From Deltaproteobacteria bacterium (GTDB taxonomy: Bacteria > Desulfobacterota > Desulfarculia > Adiutricales > Adiutricaceae), in assembly GCA_031267005.1 (NCBI GenBank), contig JAIRZX010000515.1, positions 1-15,702 of the forward strand: a stretch of 15,702 bases of DNA. Direction: 5' to 3'. The notes beneath the pieces were generated by a model, which made no database searches, was not told the DNA's origin, and worked only from the letters and a program-made list of their open reading frames with translations. Within the stretch, counting starts at the first letter, position 1. Every line of letters begins with the position of its first letter. The position numbers and the translations under genes are program-made. Shown here in pieces: positions 7,085-14,057 of this stretch.

Positions 7085-7687
7085 GGGAAGCCGCGCTTAG
7101 GGCAGGGCTCCCGGGGCCCGCGGCCCGGGGCAGGGCTCCCGGGGCCTGAGGCTCGGGGCCTGCGGCCCGGGGTTCAGGGCCGCCACCCCGAGAATCCTGC
7201 TCTGGAAATCGCCTTCGCCGTCCCTCCCTCAGCGCCCGGCGGTTTCCCAGCCGACGCCGCGAGGCCCCGGCAGAGGCTTCTTCCCGCCGGAGCCCGCGCG
7301 CGCCGCGGAAATTTATGCCAGCCGCCAATGCTTCCGATAAAAAGCAGCGGGGCGCCGCGACGCGCTTTCGGCGCCTCTTGAAAAGGGCCAGGGACGGCAC
7401 GGGCGGCCAGGGACGGCCGCAGGCGATCTCCCCTGCCTGGAGGGCCGGGCCAGCAAGCCGCCCCTTCCGGGCCAGGAGGGGTCCCGAGGTGACCCCATGC
7501 CGAACCGGCGGGGTTACGGATATCCCTCCCGGCGGCCGGCCCGGACTTTCCGGCCCGCCTTCCGAGGGCGTTTCCCGTGTCCCTTTCCGCCGCCCCATTC
7601 GGCGGGCATAGCGGCGGCGCCGCTTTGCGGCCCGGCGCGGCCTTCCGCCACATCCGCGGAAGCCTTTCCGCGCTCCCGGCGAAACCC
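7085..7687. other. 0.6 kb GC-rich intergenic region with divergent promoters at its ends
   Basis: It separates the leftward permease 2 promoter from a rightward promoter at 7688. The long frames on both strands are Arg/Ala/Gly/Pro-rich and show no family. A degenerate repeat of the type GGCAGGGCTCCCGGGGCC lies at its left end. I see no RNA gene. Confidence 0.5.
7099..7146. repeat. Degenerate GC-rich direct repeat
   Basis: GGGCAGGGCTCCCGGGGCC occurs twice with a 28-base period, followed by further decayed copies of GGGGCCTG/GCGGCCCGGGG to about 7175. Its function is unknown. Confidence 0.7.
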
Positions 7688-7721
7688 TTGACAAACCGGG
7701 AGCGGGGACTTAACATATAAT
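7688..7721 (+). promoter_or_regulatory. Possible rightward sigma70-type promoter
   Basis: A perfect TTGACA (7688-7693) precedes TAACAT (7711-7716) at 17 bases; an overlapping perfect TATAAT (7716-7721) is at 22 bases, which is too long by itself. It points toward potA, some 700 bases away, so it may serve potA or an unrecognised small transcript. Confidence 0.5.
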
Positions 7722-7912
7722 CCACGAAGACCCGCGACCGCACTCCCGGCTTCCCCTTAACCCAAGGCGTGACGCGAGGGAAAGTTCCGGCCGGGGCTAC
7801 CGTCCGGCCTTTTCCGCCAGCCTCCCTTTCCCCGTCCTCGGCATGCGGCGGGGCGCCGAAGCGGCCTTTCCGCGACGGCAGGGCGGAACGGCCCGCCAGC
7901 CGTCGGCATCGC

Positions 7913-7941
7913 TTGCAATAGCCTTTGCGCCGTGATATAAA
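7913..7941 (+). promoter_or_regulatory. Probable sigma70-type promoter upstream of potA
   Basis: TTGCAA (7913-7918), a 17-base spacer and TATAAA (7936-7941). It would start a transcript near 7948 with a leader of about 480 bases before potA. It matches consensus better in spacing than the promoter-like sequence at 7688. Confidence 0.55.
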
Positions 7942-8431
7942 ACCATTCTTTTTCGAGGCTTCCCCAGGCGGGGCGGCCTCCTCCCGTCCCGGGCCCCTCG
8001 GGCCTGGCGCGGGAACCGGCCCGGCAGCGTCTGCCCGGCCGACCGAGCCGAAGCCCCGGCCTCAGCCGGGCCAATCCCCAGGAGCGATCTATAGCTGGCT
8101 GACCACGATTGGCTTCACGCCTTCAACAAAGTCCCAGAGTATAGAGTATAGGACCTCCCCCCCGCGGATTCACAGGGGGGGCGAGGCGGCTGTTTTCAAA
8201 ATGATGCACTTGAGGCAAGCGGAACGCTTGACGCCTGCGCGGCCTTAGCCGCGCCGGCTTTCCGGGACCTGGCCATCGGGCCCGCGTCCCGCCCACCTCG
8301 AGCCTGTCCTTTTCTAAAAAGCTCTACCGGGCCTTGACGGCCCGGATGGGGCGCGCCGCTTCGGGGCGCCCCCACCCTCACCTTCTATACCCTTAATATC
8401 TTAGGGACCCCGAGGAGGCGTATGACAGCAA
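7942..8431 (+). other. Long GC-rich leader region of potA
   Basis: About 490 bases between the probable promoter and potA. It includes a C7/G7 hairpin (CCTCCCCCCC with GGGGGGGCGAGG, about 8152-8187), a GGGCC/GGCCC hairpin near 8329-8343, and a GGGGCGC/GCGCCCC hairpin around 8348-8372. No riboswitch class was recognised. A short decayed coding remnant on the other strand overlaps it at 8089-8169. Confidence 0.45.
8089..8169 (-). pseudogene. Possible remnant of the C-terminal end of a decayed protein gene
   Basis: The minus strand encodes RGGEVLYSILWDFVEGVKP and a few more residues before a TAG at 8089-8091. The composition is unlike the Arg/Pro/Ala-rich noise frames around it. It is closed upstream by a TGA at 8170-8172. 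In another frame just upstream (about 8185-8238) the strand reads KRSACLKCIILKTAAS, as if a frameshift separated two pieces. I do not recognise the family; a mobile-element tail is one possibility. It could still be chance. Confidence 0.3.
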
Positions 8432-8451
8432 TTGGCCCACACAACCTTTAA
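8422..8451 (+). CDS. Possible nine-codon leader ORF overlapping the potA start
   Basis: An ATG at 8422, three bases after GAGGAGG (8412-8418), reads MTAIGPHNL and stops with TAA at 8449-8451. It overlaps the TTG start assigned to potA in a different frame. The Shine-Dalgarno spacing is tight (3 bases) for this ATG and loose (13 bases) for the TTG. It could be a translation-coupling leader, chance, or the sign of a one-base sequence error that hides the true potA start. Confidence 0.25.
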   Translation: MTAIGPHNL

Positions 8452-9826
8452 GTTGCCGGTCGCAGGCGCGTCCCGCGCCTCGGGGGCCCGCCTCGCCGGC
8501 CCCCCCTCCCAGCTTGCCGCCGCCCCGCCCGCGGGCGGCCTCGTGATCGAGAACGGTTCCAAGACCTTCGACCCCCGGCGGGGCAAGGTCCTCGACCGGG
8601 TGTGCCTGACCATAGAGCCGGACTGCTTCTTCGCGCTCCTGGGCCCCTCCGGTTGCGGGAAATCCACGCTTCTGAGACTCATCGCGGGACTCGAGTTCCC
8701 CGACGAGGGCCGCATCGTCCTGGACGGCAGGGACATCACCAAGGCCCCCCCCCAGGCGCGGCCGGTCAACACCGTCTTCCAGAACTTCGCGCTCTTCCCC
8801 CACCTGAACGTCCGGAGCAACATAGAGTTCGGCCTTAAGGCCCAGAACGCCTTGAACGCCAGGACCCGGGCCATAGTGGCCGACACCGTCGCCGCCATGC
8901 AGTTGAACGGCCTGGAGAAGGTGTACCCAGACGAGCTCTCAGGAGGCCAGCAGCAGCGGGTCGCGCTCGCGAGGGCGCTCGTGAACCAGCCCAAGGTGCT
9001 TCTCCTGGACGAGCCCATGAGCCACCTGGACGACTACCTCAAAAGCAAGGTGGGCCAGGACCTCCTGGAGCTCCAGCGGCGCCTGAAGACCATCTTCGTC
9101 ATGGTCGCCCACGACCGCGAGGACTCCATGACGGTCGCGAGCGACATGGCGATACTGCACCAGGGCCGCATAGTGCAGCAGGACAGCCCCAAGCTACTCT
9201 TCTCGCGCCCCAACAGCGCGTTCGTGGCGGAGTTCATGGGCAAGTCCAACGTTTTCAAGGCCCGGAGGGACCCCGGCGACCCGAGGTCCGCCGTGCTTCC
9301 CTTCGTTTCCGCCCGCACGGCCTCGCCCTTGCCCTGGGAGAGCGCCCTGGTCCTCATCAACCCCGACTCGCTCCTTCTCGAGCGGCCCGCTGCCGCCGGG
9401 GACGGGCTTTTGAGCCTCGAGGCGCACATAGACCAGGCCCGCTACCGCGGCTACATAGTCGAGCTAGTGTGCTCGCTCCGGAACTCCTTTTCCGGCGAGC
9501 CGGGCGCGGCGGCGTTCTCGCGCCTCCAAGTCCTCACCTCCGACCATTCCCGCGACTGGATCCCCGGCGAGACGGTGACCCTGTACCTGCGGCCGTCCGA
9601 GATCCTCACCCTGGAAAGCGGTGCCGAGACCGTTAAGCCAATAAGCCTTGCAGGAGGCTCGGACTCCCAGGGCGGGGCGTACCCCTTTGTCGGTCCGGGC
9701 GGCTTGAACGGGCCCCAGGGCGCCGCGGGCGCGGACGAAGATGCGGGGACGGACGCCATGGACGGCGCGGCTTCCCTCGGGGACGCCGACGACAGGGCAG
9801 TAGCGGCCGGCGGAGGTTCGGCCTGA
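8432..9826 (+). CDS. potA: Spermidine/putrescine-type ABC transporter ATP-binding protein PotA
   Basis: A 464-residue ABC ATPase that would energise a polyamine-type importer from the cytoplasmic face of the membrane. It has Walker A GPSGCGKST (71-79), Q-loop Q117, signature LSGGQQQR (169-176), Walker B VLLLDEP (189-195), D-loop SHLD (197-200, usually SALD) and switch His227. A TOBE-like C-terminal region ends near LRPSEILTL. Compared with typical PotA (about 370 residues), there is an N-terminal extension of about 36 residues and a Gly/Ala/Asp-rich tail of about 60 residues, both low-complexity. The TTG start at 8432 is uncertain: GAGGAGG is 13 bases upstream and closer to an out-of-frame ATG at 8422; a GTG inside the extension is another option. 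potB follows after a 409-base gap with strong hairpins, not directly. Assignment to the Pot family rests on the neighbouring PotB/PotC permeases; the substrate is not proven. Confidence 0.85.
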   Translation: MAHTTFKLPVAGASRASGARLAGPPSQLAAAPPAGGLVIENGSKTFDPRRGKVLDRVCLTIEPDCFFALLGPSGCGKSTLLRLIAGLEFPDEGRIVLDGRDITKAPPQARPVNTVFQNFALFPHLNVRSNIEFGLKAQNALNARTRAIVADTVAAMQLNGLEKVYPDELSGGQQQRVALARALVNQPKVLLLDEPMSHLDDYLKSKVGQDLLELQRRLKTIFVMVAHDREDSMTVASDMAILHQGRIVQQDSPKLLFSRPNSAFVAEFMGKSNVFKARRDPGDPRSAVLPFVSARTASPLPWESALVLINPDSLLLERPAAAGDGLLSLEAHIDQARYRGYIVELVCSLRNSFSGEPGAAAFSRLQVLTSDHSRDWIPGETVTLYLRPSEILTLESGAETVKPISLAGGSDSQGGAYPFVGPGGLNGPQGAAGADEDAGTDAMDGAASLGDADDRAVAAGGGSA

Positions 9827-10079
9827 TTAGGACCCGCGGCGGAATACGCGCGGGGGGGCCGGGGGGCCTGCCTTAACCCCGGAGCCCGGTCAGGCGGGGA
9901 CGGCCGGAATGCCGCCCGGGAAACGCGGCATGCCGCAAAACCCCCGGACGGGCAATGGGCGCTTGCGCCCCGAGGTTCCGGGTTCTGGACCCAAGGCCCA
10001 AGTTCCGAGTCCCGAGGCCCTAAGGCCCGTTGCTTAAGCCGCAAGGGCCGAGAATCCCGCAAGCCCTTACTCCCGGCAA

Positions 10080-10111
10080 GGGGGGAGCCGGACGCCCGTC
10101 CGACTCCCCCC
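10080..10111 (+). other. Strong hairpin in the potA-potB gap
   Basis: GGGGGGAG-CGGACG and CGTCCG-CTCCCCCC pair with one internal mismatch and a tiny loop, about 14 base pairs. No T-run follows, so it is not a classical terminator. It could protect an mRNA end or act in processing between potA and potB. Confidence 0.6.
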
Positions 10112-10155
10112 GGAGGGCGCCCCCGCTCCGAAAGGTTCGCCGCCTCTTCCGCCAT

Positions 10156-10218
10156 GCCCCTTTCCGCGAGGGGGGACAGCACACGTCCCCTCCCGCGGAA
10201 GGGGGCGCGGTTTTTTTT
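10156..10218 (+). terminator. Attenuator-like hairpins with T8 directly before potB
   Basis: Two mutually exclusive structures are visible. A long stem pairs GCCCCTTTCCGCG and the following GGGGGGAC with GTCCCC, CGCGG and AAGGGGGC (10156-10206, about 20 pairs, loop AGCACAC). A short stem CCGCG (10193-10197) with CGCGG (10206-10210) and an 8-base loop abuts eight T (10211-10218), the form of an intrinsic terminator. Both need the same CCGCG segment. The potB Shine-Dalgarno begins three bases after the T-run, so termination here would set potBC expression relative to potA. This is inferred from structure read by eye. Confidence 0.6.
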
Positions 10219-10235
10219 GCAGGGAGGTGCCCGAA

Positions 10236-11153
10236 GTGGCAGACTGGCGAGGATTCTGGAACACGGCGAGAGGCGACAGCTTGCGGAGGAGATCCTTCAC
10301 CCTGGCGCTCCTGCTCCCCGGGGCTCTGTGCCTGGTGGTCTTCCTAGCGGCCCCCTGCCTGAGCCTCGTCTTCCTGTCCCTTGCGGAACGCGGGGAGTTC
10401 GGGACCATACACTGGACCCTGTCCCTCGAAAACTACAAGAGGCTCATAGGCTTCAACCTCTTCGGCTGGAGCCCGGACTTCCTGTTCATCATGCTCAGGA
10501 GCCTGAGGGAGGCCTTCTTCACCACACTCATCTGCGTGCTGCTCTCGTACCCCTTGAGCTTCTACATAGCCTCCCGAAAGAGTTCCTTCGAACGCTTCGT
10601 GTGGCTGATACTCCTGACCGTCCCCTTCTGCACCAACGTGGTCATCCGCACCTACGCCTGGCAGCTCATCCTCGGCCCCGGCAACCCGCTGGCGAAACTC
10701 GCGTCATTCCTGACCCTCCAGCCTCCGGGGGCGCCGCTGTACCCCGGGTTCCTGGCGGTGTACCTGGGCATGATAACGACATTCCTGCCGTTCACGGCGC
10801 TGCCCCTCTACGCCTCCATAGAGCGCATGAACTGGTGGCTCCCCATGGCCGCCAGGGACCTTTACGCGAAGAAGTCCACGGTCTTCCTCTCCGCCATACT
10901 CCCCCAGACGATCCACGGTCTCTACGTGGGCGTGGTCATCACCTTCGTGCCCGCCATGGCCATGTACGTGGTGACCGACATCCTGGGCGGGGCCAAGTAC
11001 ATGTTCATCGGGAACCTCATACAGCACCAGTTCAGCCAGGCCCGAGACTGGCCCTTCGGGGCGGCCCTGAGCCTGGCGCTGATGGTCCTGACGCTCTTGA
11101 GCTTCGCCCTGTTCAAGACGTCCAGGCTCACCAGGAAGGGGGAGATGTATTGA
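10236..11153 (+). CDS. potB: Spermidine/putrescine-type ABC transporter permease PotB
   Basis: A 305-residue inner-membrane permease of the PotB/binding-protein-dependent transport family, with about six membrane segments beginning with LALLLPGALCLVVFLAAP. The cytoplasmic EAA loop that contacts the ATPase is at about 205-234 (AARDLYAKKSTVFLSAILPQ). The GTG at 10236 is preferred because GGAGG (10223-10227) lies eight bases before it; another in-frame GTG at 10227 overlaps that Shine-Dalgarno and is unlikely. The stop overlaps the potC start (TGATG at 11151-11155), so the two permeases are translationally coupled. A hairpin and T8 attenuator-like element lies immediately upstream. Family membership is clear; polyamine specificity is inferred. 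Confidence 0.9.
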   Translation: MADWRGFWNTARGDSLRRRSFTLALLLPGALCLVVFLAAPCLSLVFLSLAERGEFGTIHWTLSLENYKRLIGFNLFGWSPDFLFIMLRSLREAFFTTLICVLLSYPLSFYIASRKSSFERFVWLILLTVPFCTNVVIRTYAWQLILGPGNPLAKLASFLTLQPPGAPLYPGFLAVYLGMITTFLPFTALPLYASIERMNWWLPMAARDLYAKKSTVFLSAILPQTIHGLYVGVVITFVPAMAMYVVTDILGGAKYMFIGNLIQHQFSQARDWPFGAALSLALMVLTLLSFALFKTSRLTRKGEMY

Positions 11154-12031
11154 TGCAGCGCTTCAAGCTGGGCTTCGCCTTCACGCTGGTTTCCTACTTC
11201 TGCATAGTGCTCCTCTACGTCCCGTCCCTGGCCGTCATCTTCTTTTCCGTAAACGACACCCGCTACGGGTTAAGCTGGCGCGGCTGGACGCTAGACTGGT
11301 ACAGGAAGCTCGCCCAGGATCCCTACATACTGGAGGCCGCCTGGAACAGCCTGGTAGTGGCGGCCGTGTCGACCGTGGTGGCGACCGTCATAGGCACCGC
11401 GCTCGCGCTGGGGCTCTCGAGGATAAAGAAGCCGGGGATGCTGGATCTGTTCGTGAACCTCCCCATAGTGGTCCCGGACATCATCATGGCCGTGGCCCTG
11501 ACCATGGCCTTCAGCATCCTGAGGGCCTTCTCGTCGCTGTTCGACATGGGCTTCTTCACACTGATCGTGGGACACGTGACCTTCCAGATCTCCTTCGTGG
11601 CCCTCACGGTGAGGAGCAGGCTGGCCACCATGGACAAGGACATGGACCTCGCCGCCAAGGACCTGAACGCCCGCTTCTTCTTCAGCTTCACCAGGGTGAC
11701 GCTCCCGCTGCTCACGCCCGCCATCATAGCCGGGGCCATGCTCGCCTTCACCCTGTCCCTGGACGACTTCATCATAAGCTTCTTCACCCACGGCCCGAAC
11801 TCCGTCACGCTCCCCATATTCATATACGCCTCCGTCAAGCGCGGCATCACCCCGGAAATACACGCCCTTTCTACCCTGATGCTCATCGCCACGGTGGTGC
11901 TGATCCTGCTGGCCGAACGGGCGGCTACTGCTCTGACCAAACGGAGCCGCAAGGCCGCCAGGAAGGGTCTGCGGGAGGCCGGGGGGGAAGCGGGGGCAGG
12001 CGGAGCCGGGGCGGACGGGGCGGCGGCCTGA
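11153..12031 (+). CDS. potC: Spermidine/putrescine-type ABC transporter permease PotC
   Basis: A 292-residue inner-membrane permease, partner of PotB. It has about six membrane segments, starting with the first near residues 8-32. The EAA loop is at about 166-195 (LAAKDLNARFFFSFTRVTLP), followed by the PotC-typical LDDFIISFF (203-211). The ATG at 11153 overlaps the potB stop. The last 25 residues are a Lys/Arg patch followed by a Gly/Ala-rich tail, similar in composition to the tail on PotA. No potD (periplasmic binding protein) follows; the next gene is convergent. The missing component would have to be encoded elsewhere. Confidence 0.92.
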   Translation: MQRFKLGFAFTLVSYFCIVLLYVPSLAVIFFSVNDTRYGLSWRGWTLDWYRKLAQDPYILEAAWNSLVVAAVSTVVATVIGTALALGLSRIKKPGMLDLFVNLPIVVPDIIMAVALTMAFSILRAFSSLFDMGFFTLIVGHVTFQISFVALTVRSRLATMDKDMDLAAKDLNARFFFSFTRVTLPLLTPAIIAGAMLAFTLSLDDFIISFFTHGPNSVTLPIFIYASVKRGITPEIHALSTLMLIATVVLILLAERAATALTKRSRKAARKGLREAGGEAGAGGAGADGAAA

Positions 12032-12313
12032 GCGCGTTCCCGCCAAAGCCCGCGCCGGGGTGGCCGGAAACGCCCTCCAGGCGTCGCCGCCCGCTCCCCT
12101 GCACCCTTGCCGGGCCAGGTCCGCGCGGAGCCCCGCGCCCCTCCGCCTGAGTTAGCTTGGGCCGCCTTCCGCAAACCCCCGCGCTTTCCGCCGAAGGGCC
12201 GAACCGTGCCCGCCGGGGGCGAACCAACGGCGCGAGCGTGGCCCGCGCCAAAACCGGGCGCCGCCCGGCGCGCCCCCGCGAGCCTTGCCCGGTACGGGCC
12301 GGAACCACCAAGG

Positions 12314-13294
12314 CTAGGCGGGGTTTACGGCCTCCCGCACCCAGCCTATCCGCTCGGGCGCGAAGTCCGACGGCACGGTGCAGTCGGCCCCGACCACGAT
12401 CCCGGCCATCCCGGCGGCCTCTTCCATGATTTCGCGGGCGAGCGCTTCCACCTCGGCCCTCGCGCCCCTGTGGATTACGGATCCCGGGCCGTTCGCGAAT
12501 CCCGCAATGAGGGCCTTCCCGGGGAAGACGGCCCTCGCCTCGGGAAAAGTTACGCCCTCCACCGCTCGCGCGTAGCTTACCGCGTCCGCCGGATAGCCCG
12601 CGAAGTCGCGCAGCCGGTTGCGCACCCCCGAATAGCCGCAGACGTGGAGGATGGAGCGGCCACCCGACGCGCGGGCGGCGTTGAGGACGGCCAGCTCCGA
12701 AGGGGCCGCGTACTCGGCGTAAAAGTCCTCGCCGAAGGCGTCCCGGTCGGGGTTTTGGACGGACAGGTACACCCCGTCGGCCCCCCCTTCCCTCACCACA
12801 GCCGAGGCCAGCTCCGAGAGGCCCTCGCCCATCCTCCCCAGCGCAGCCTTAAGCCCTTGGGGGTCGCCCCGGAGGAACCCGAGGAGGCGCTCCCGGCCCA
12901 CGAGGAACCTGAGCGAGGTCAGCGGCGAAAATACGTTGTAAAAATACGGCAGGGACGGGTCCGTCTCGCGGACGCGGGCCTGTACCCCCACCTGGCCCGC
13001 TATCCAGGGATCCGAGGCCCGGATGGCGGGCAAATCCGGAAGCTCCAGACGCTCGGGGGGGACCCCGCCCGTCGGGTAAAAGAAAAAGCCGTCGGACATG
13101 GTCTTCACGAAGTCCGGCGCGGCCTCCCGGATGAAGGCGCGGTGGGCAGCGACGGAGGCGTCCGCAAGAGAAGGATCGCTTACCGCGTCCCCGGTCTCGG
13201 CCTCCGGAATCAGGTGCATCCAGAAACCCACGGGGACGCGGGAGGTCGGCTCCAGGCGGAAGGTCCGTTCCAGCAGTGTCTTCGCGAGGCTCAC
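12314..13294 (-). CDS. URO-D superfamily protein, MtaA/MtbA-like (possible corrinoid methyltransferase)
   Basis: A 326-residue protein of the uroporphyrinogen decarboxylase fold family. A GTG start at 13294 follows GGAGGA by six bases. It carries FVKTMSDGFFFYP (62-74) as in many URO-D-like proteins. LHVCG (H217, C219) and a later Cys in GADCTVPSDFAPERI (C305) together match the His-x-Cys...Cys zinc ligands of methylcobamide:coenzyme M methyltransferases (MtaA/MtbA) and relatives. The RQAGR segment of true HemE is absent: the equivalent N-terminal stretch reads PVGFWMHLIPEAE. Haem synthesis is therefore unlikely. Methyl transfer to or from a corrinoid is the best family-based guess. No corrinoid-binding protein or partner methyltransferase is in the window. 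It is convergent with potC, 282 bases away. A weak promoter-like TCGAAA, 17 bases, TAAACA lies at 13449-13477. Confidence 0.8.
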   Translation of the reverse strand: MSLAKTLLERTFRLEPTSRVPVGFWMHLIPEAETGDAVSDPSLADASVAAHRAFIREAAPDFVKTMSDGFFFYPTGGVPPERLELPDLPAIRASDPWIAGQVGVQARVRETDPSLPYFYNVFSPLTSLRFLVGRERLLGFLRGDPQGLKAALGRMGEGLSELASAVVREGGADGVYLSVQNPDRDAFGEDFYAEYAAPSELAVLNAARASGGRSILHVCGYSGVRNRLRDFAGYPADAVSYARAVEGVTFPEARAVFPGKALIAGFANGPGSVIHRGARAEVEALAREIMEEAAGMAGIVVGADCTVPSDFAPERIGWVREAVNPA

Positions 13295-13635
13295 GTGGCT
13301 TCCTCCGGCGCCGGGCGCTTCCCCCGGCTGGGCGGCGCTCCGGCGCGAGGCGAACGTTTTGGGGAAGGGAGCGCGGGTTCCGGCGTTCTCCGGCCGGGCG
13401 CCCGACCGGCCTCGAGGCGGCAAACGCTTCCGCGCGGGACCGACGGAATGTTTACCACACTCGCGGCTGGTTTTCGAGGGGGGATTTCTTTGCCCCCCCC
13501 TTTCCGCCCCACGCGGGCGCAAAGGCCCGGCAGCCGGGACAGGCTCGCGGCTGGCCCTACATGGGTTGGGGGGGAATTCCCGGAGGGATCCGCGCGGAGT
13601 CCGGAAGAGGCCGGGCAGGGCCAAGGCGGGCCGGG

Positions 13636-13692
13636 GCCGGGGCGAGGGATCGGGAAAGCTTCAAGGCTGGCCGGGGCGAGGGATCGGGAAAG
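13636..13692. repeat. 23-base direct repeat, two copies
   Basis: The unit GCCGGGGCGAGGGATCGGGA plus AAG occurs at 13636-13658 and again at 13670-13692, a 34-base period. Similar CAAGG/GGCCGG bases precede both copies, so the duplicated segment is about the full period. Its function is unknown. Confidence 0.85.
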
Positions 13693-14006
13693 GGCCCCTG
13701 CCGGAAGGGGCTGGCGCCGGGCTCTGGCAAGACATAATCCTCGCAGGGCCCGAAACAGAAGGAAATCCTCCCCGGCTCCGGGGAACGCCCCCCGAAAAGC
13801 CTCGTAACCCTCCGGCCGCCTCAAGCCGGCCGGGCGGAGGGGGCTGTCCGGAACGGGCATCCCGGACGATACGGCCCCGGCCCCTGAGGCCATCGCCTCG
13901 GGAACCGGGGCCGTCGCCGCGGGTCGTTTAAAGCCGCCCGCCTCGCCGCCGGGCCGCCAGTTCCCGGCGGCGGTACCGGTCCGGGGGGACGGGCGCCCCC
14001 GGCGCG

Positions 14007-14053
14007 GAGGGGGCGGGCCCGGGCAACCCGCGCAGCCCGGGCCCGCCCTCCCC
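14007..14053 (-). terminator. Strong GC hairpin just after feoB
   Basis: A 14-base-pair perfect stem (14011-14024 with 14035-14048, arm GGGCGGGCCCGGGC) with a ten-base loop starts within ten bases of the feoB stop codon. No T-run follows on the minus strand, so termination may be Rho-dependent, or the hairpin may only stabilise the 3' end. Confidence 0.45.
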
Positions 14054-14057
14054 CGTG

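Larger units (their letters stand above)
13295..14057. other. 0.76 kb GC-rich intergenic region
   Basis: No gene is supported: the open frames are Arg/Gly/Pro/Ala-rich shadows. It contains a G6/C6 hairpin around 13478-13500, a 23-base direct repeat, and a large hairpin immediately after the feoB stop. The only weak promoter candidate is on the minus strand at 13449-13477, about 155 bases before the URO-D-like gene. Confidence 0.5.

Noticed and set aside
7026..7694. Minus-strand 222-residue open frame
   Set aside because: It overlaps the permease 2 promoter and degenerate repeats; Arg/Gly/Pro-rich without domains.
10154..11152. Upstream part of a long frame that continues into potC
   Set aside because: This part is an alternative frame of potB; the real potC begins at 11153, where the ATG overlaps the potB stop.
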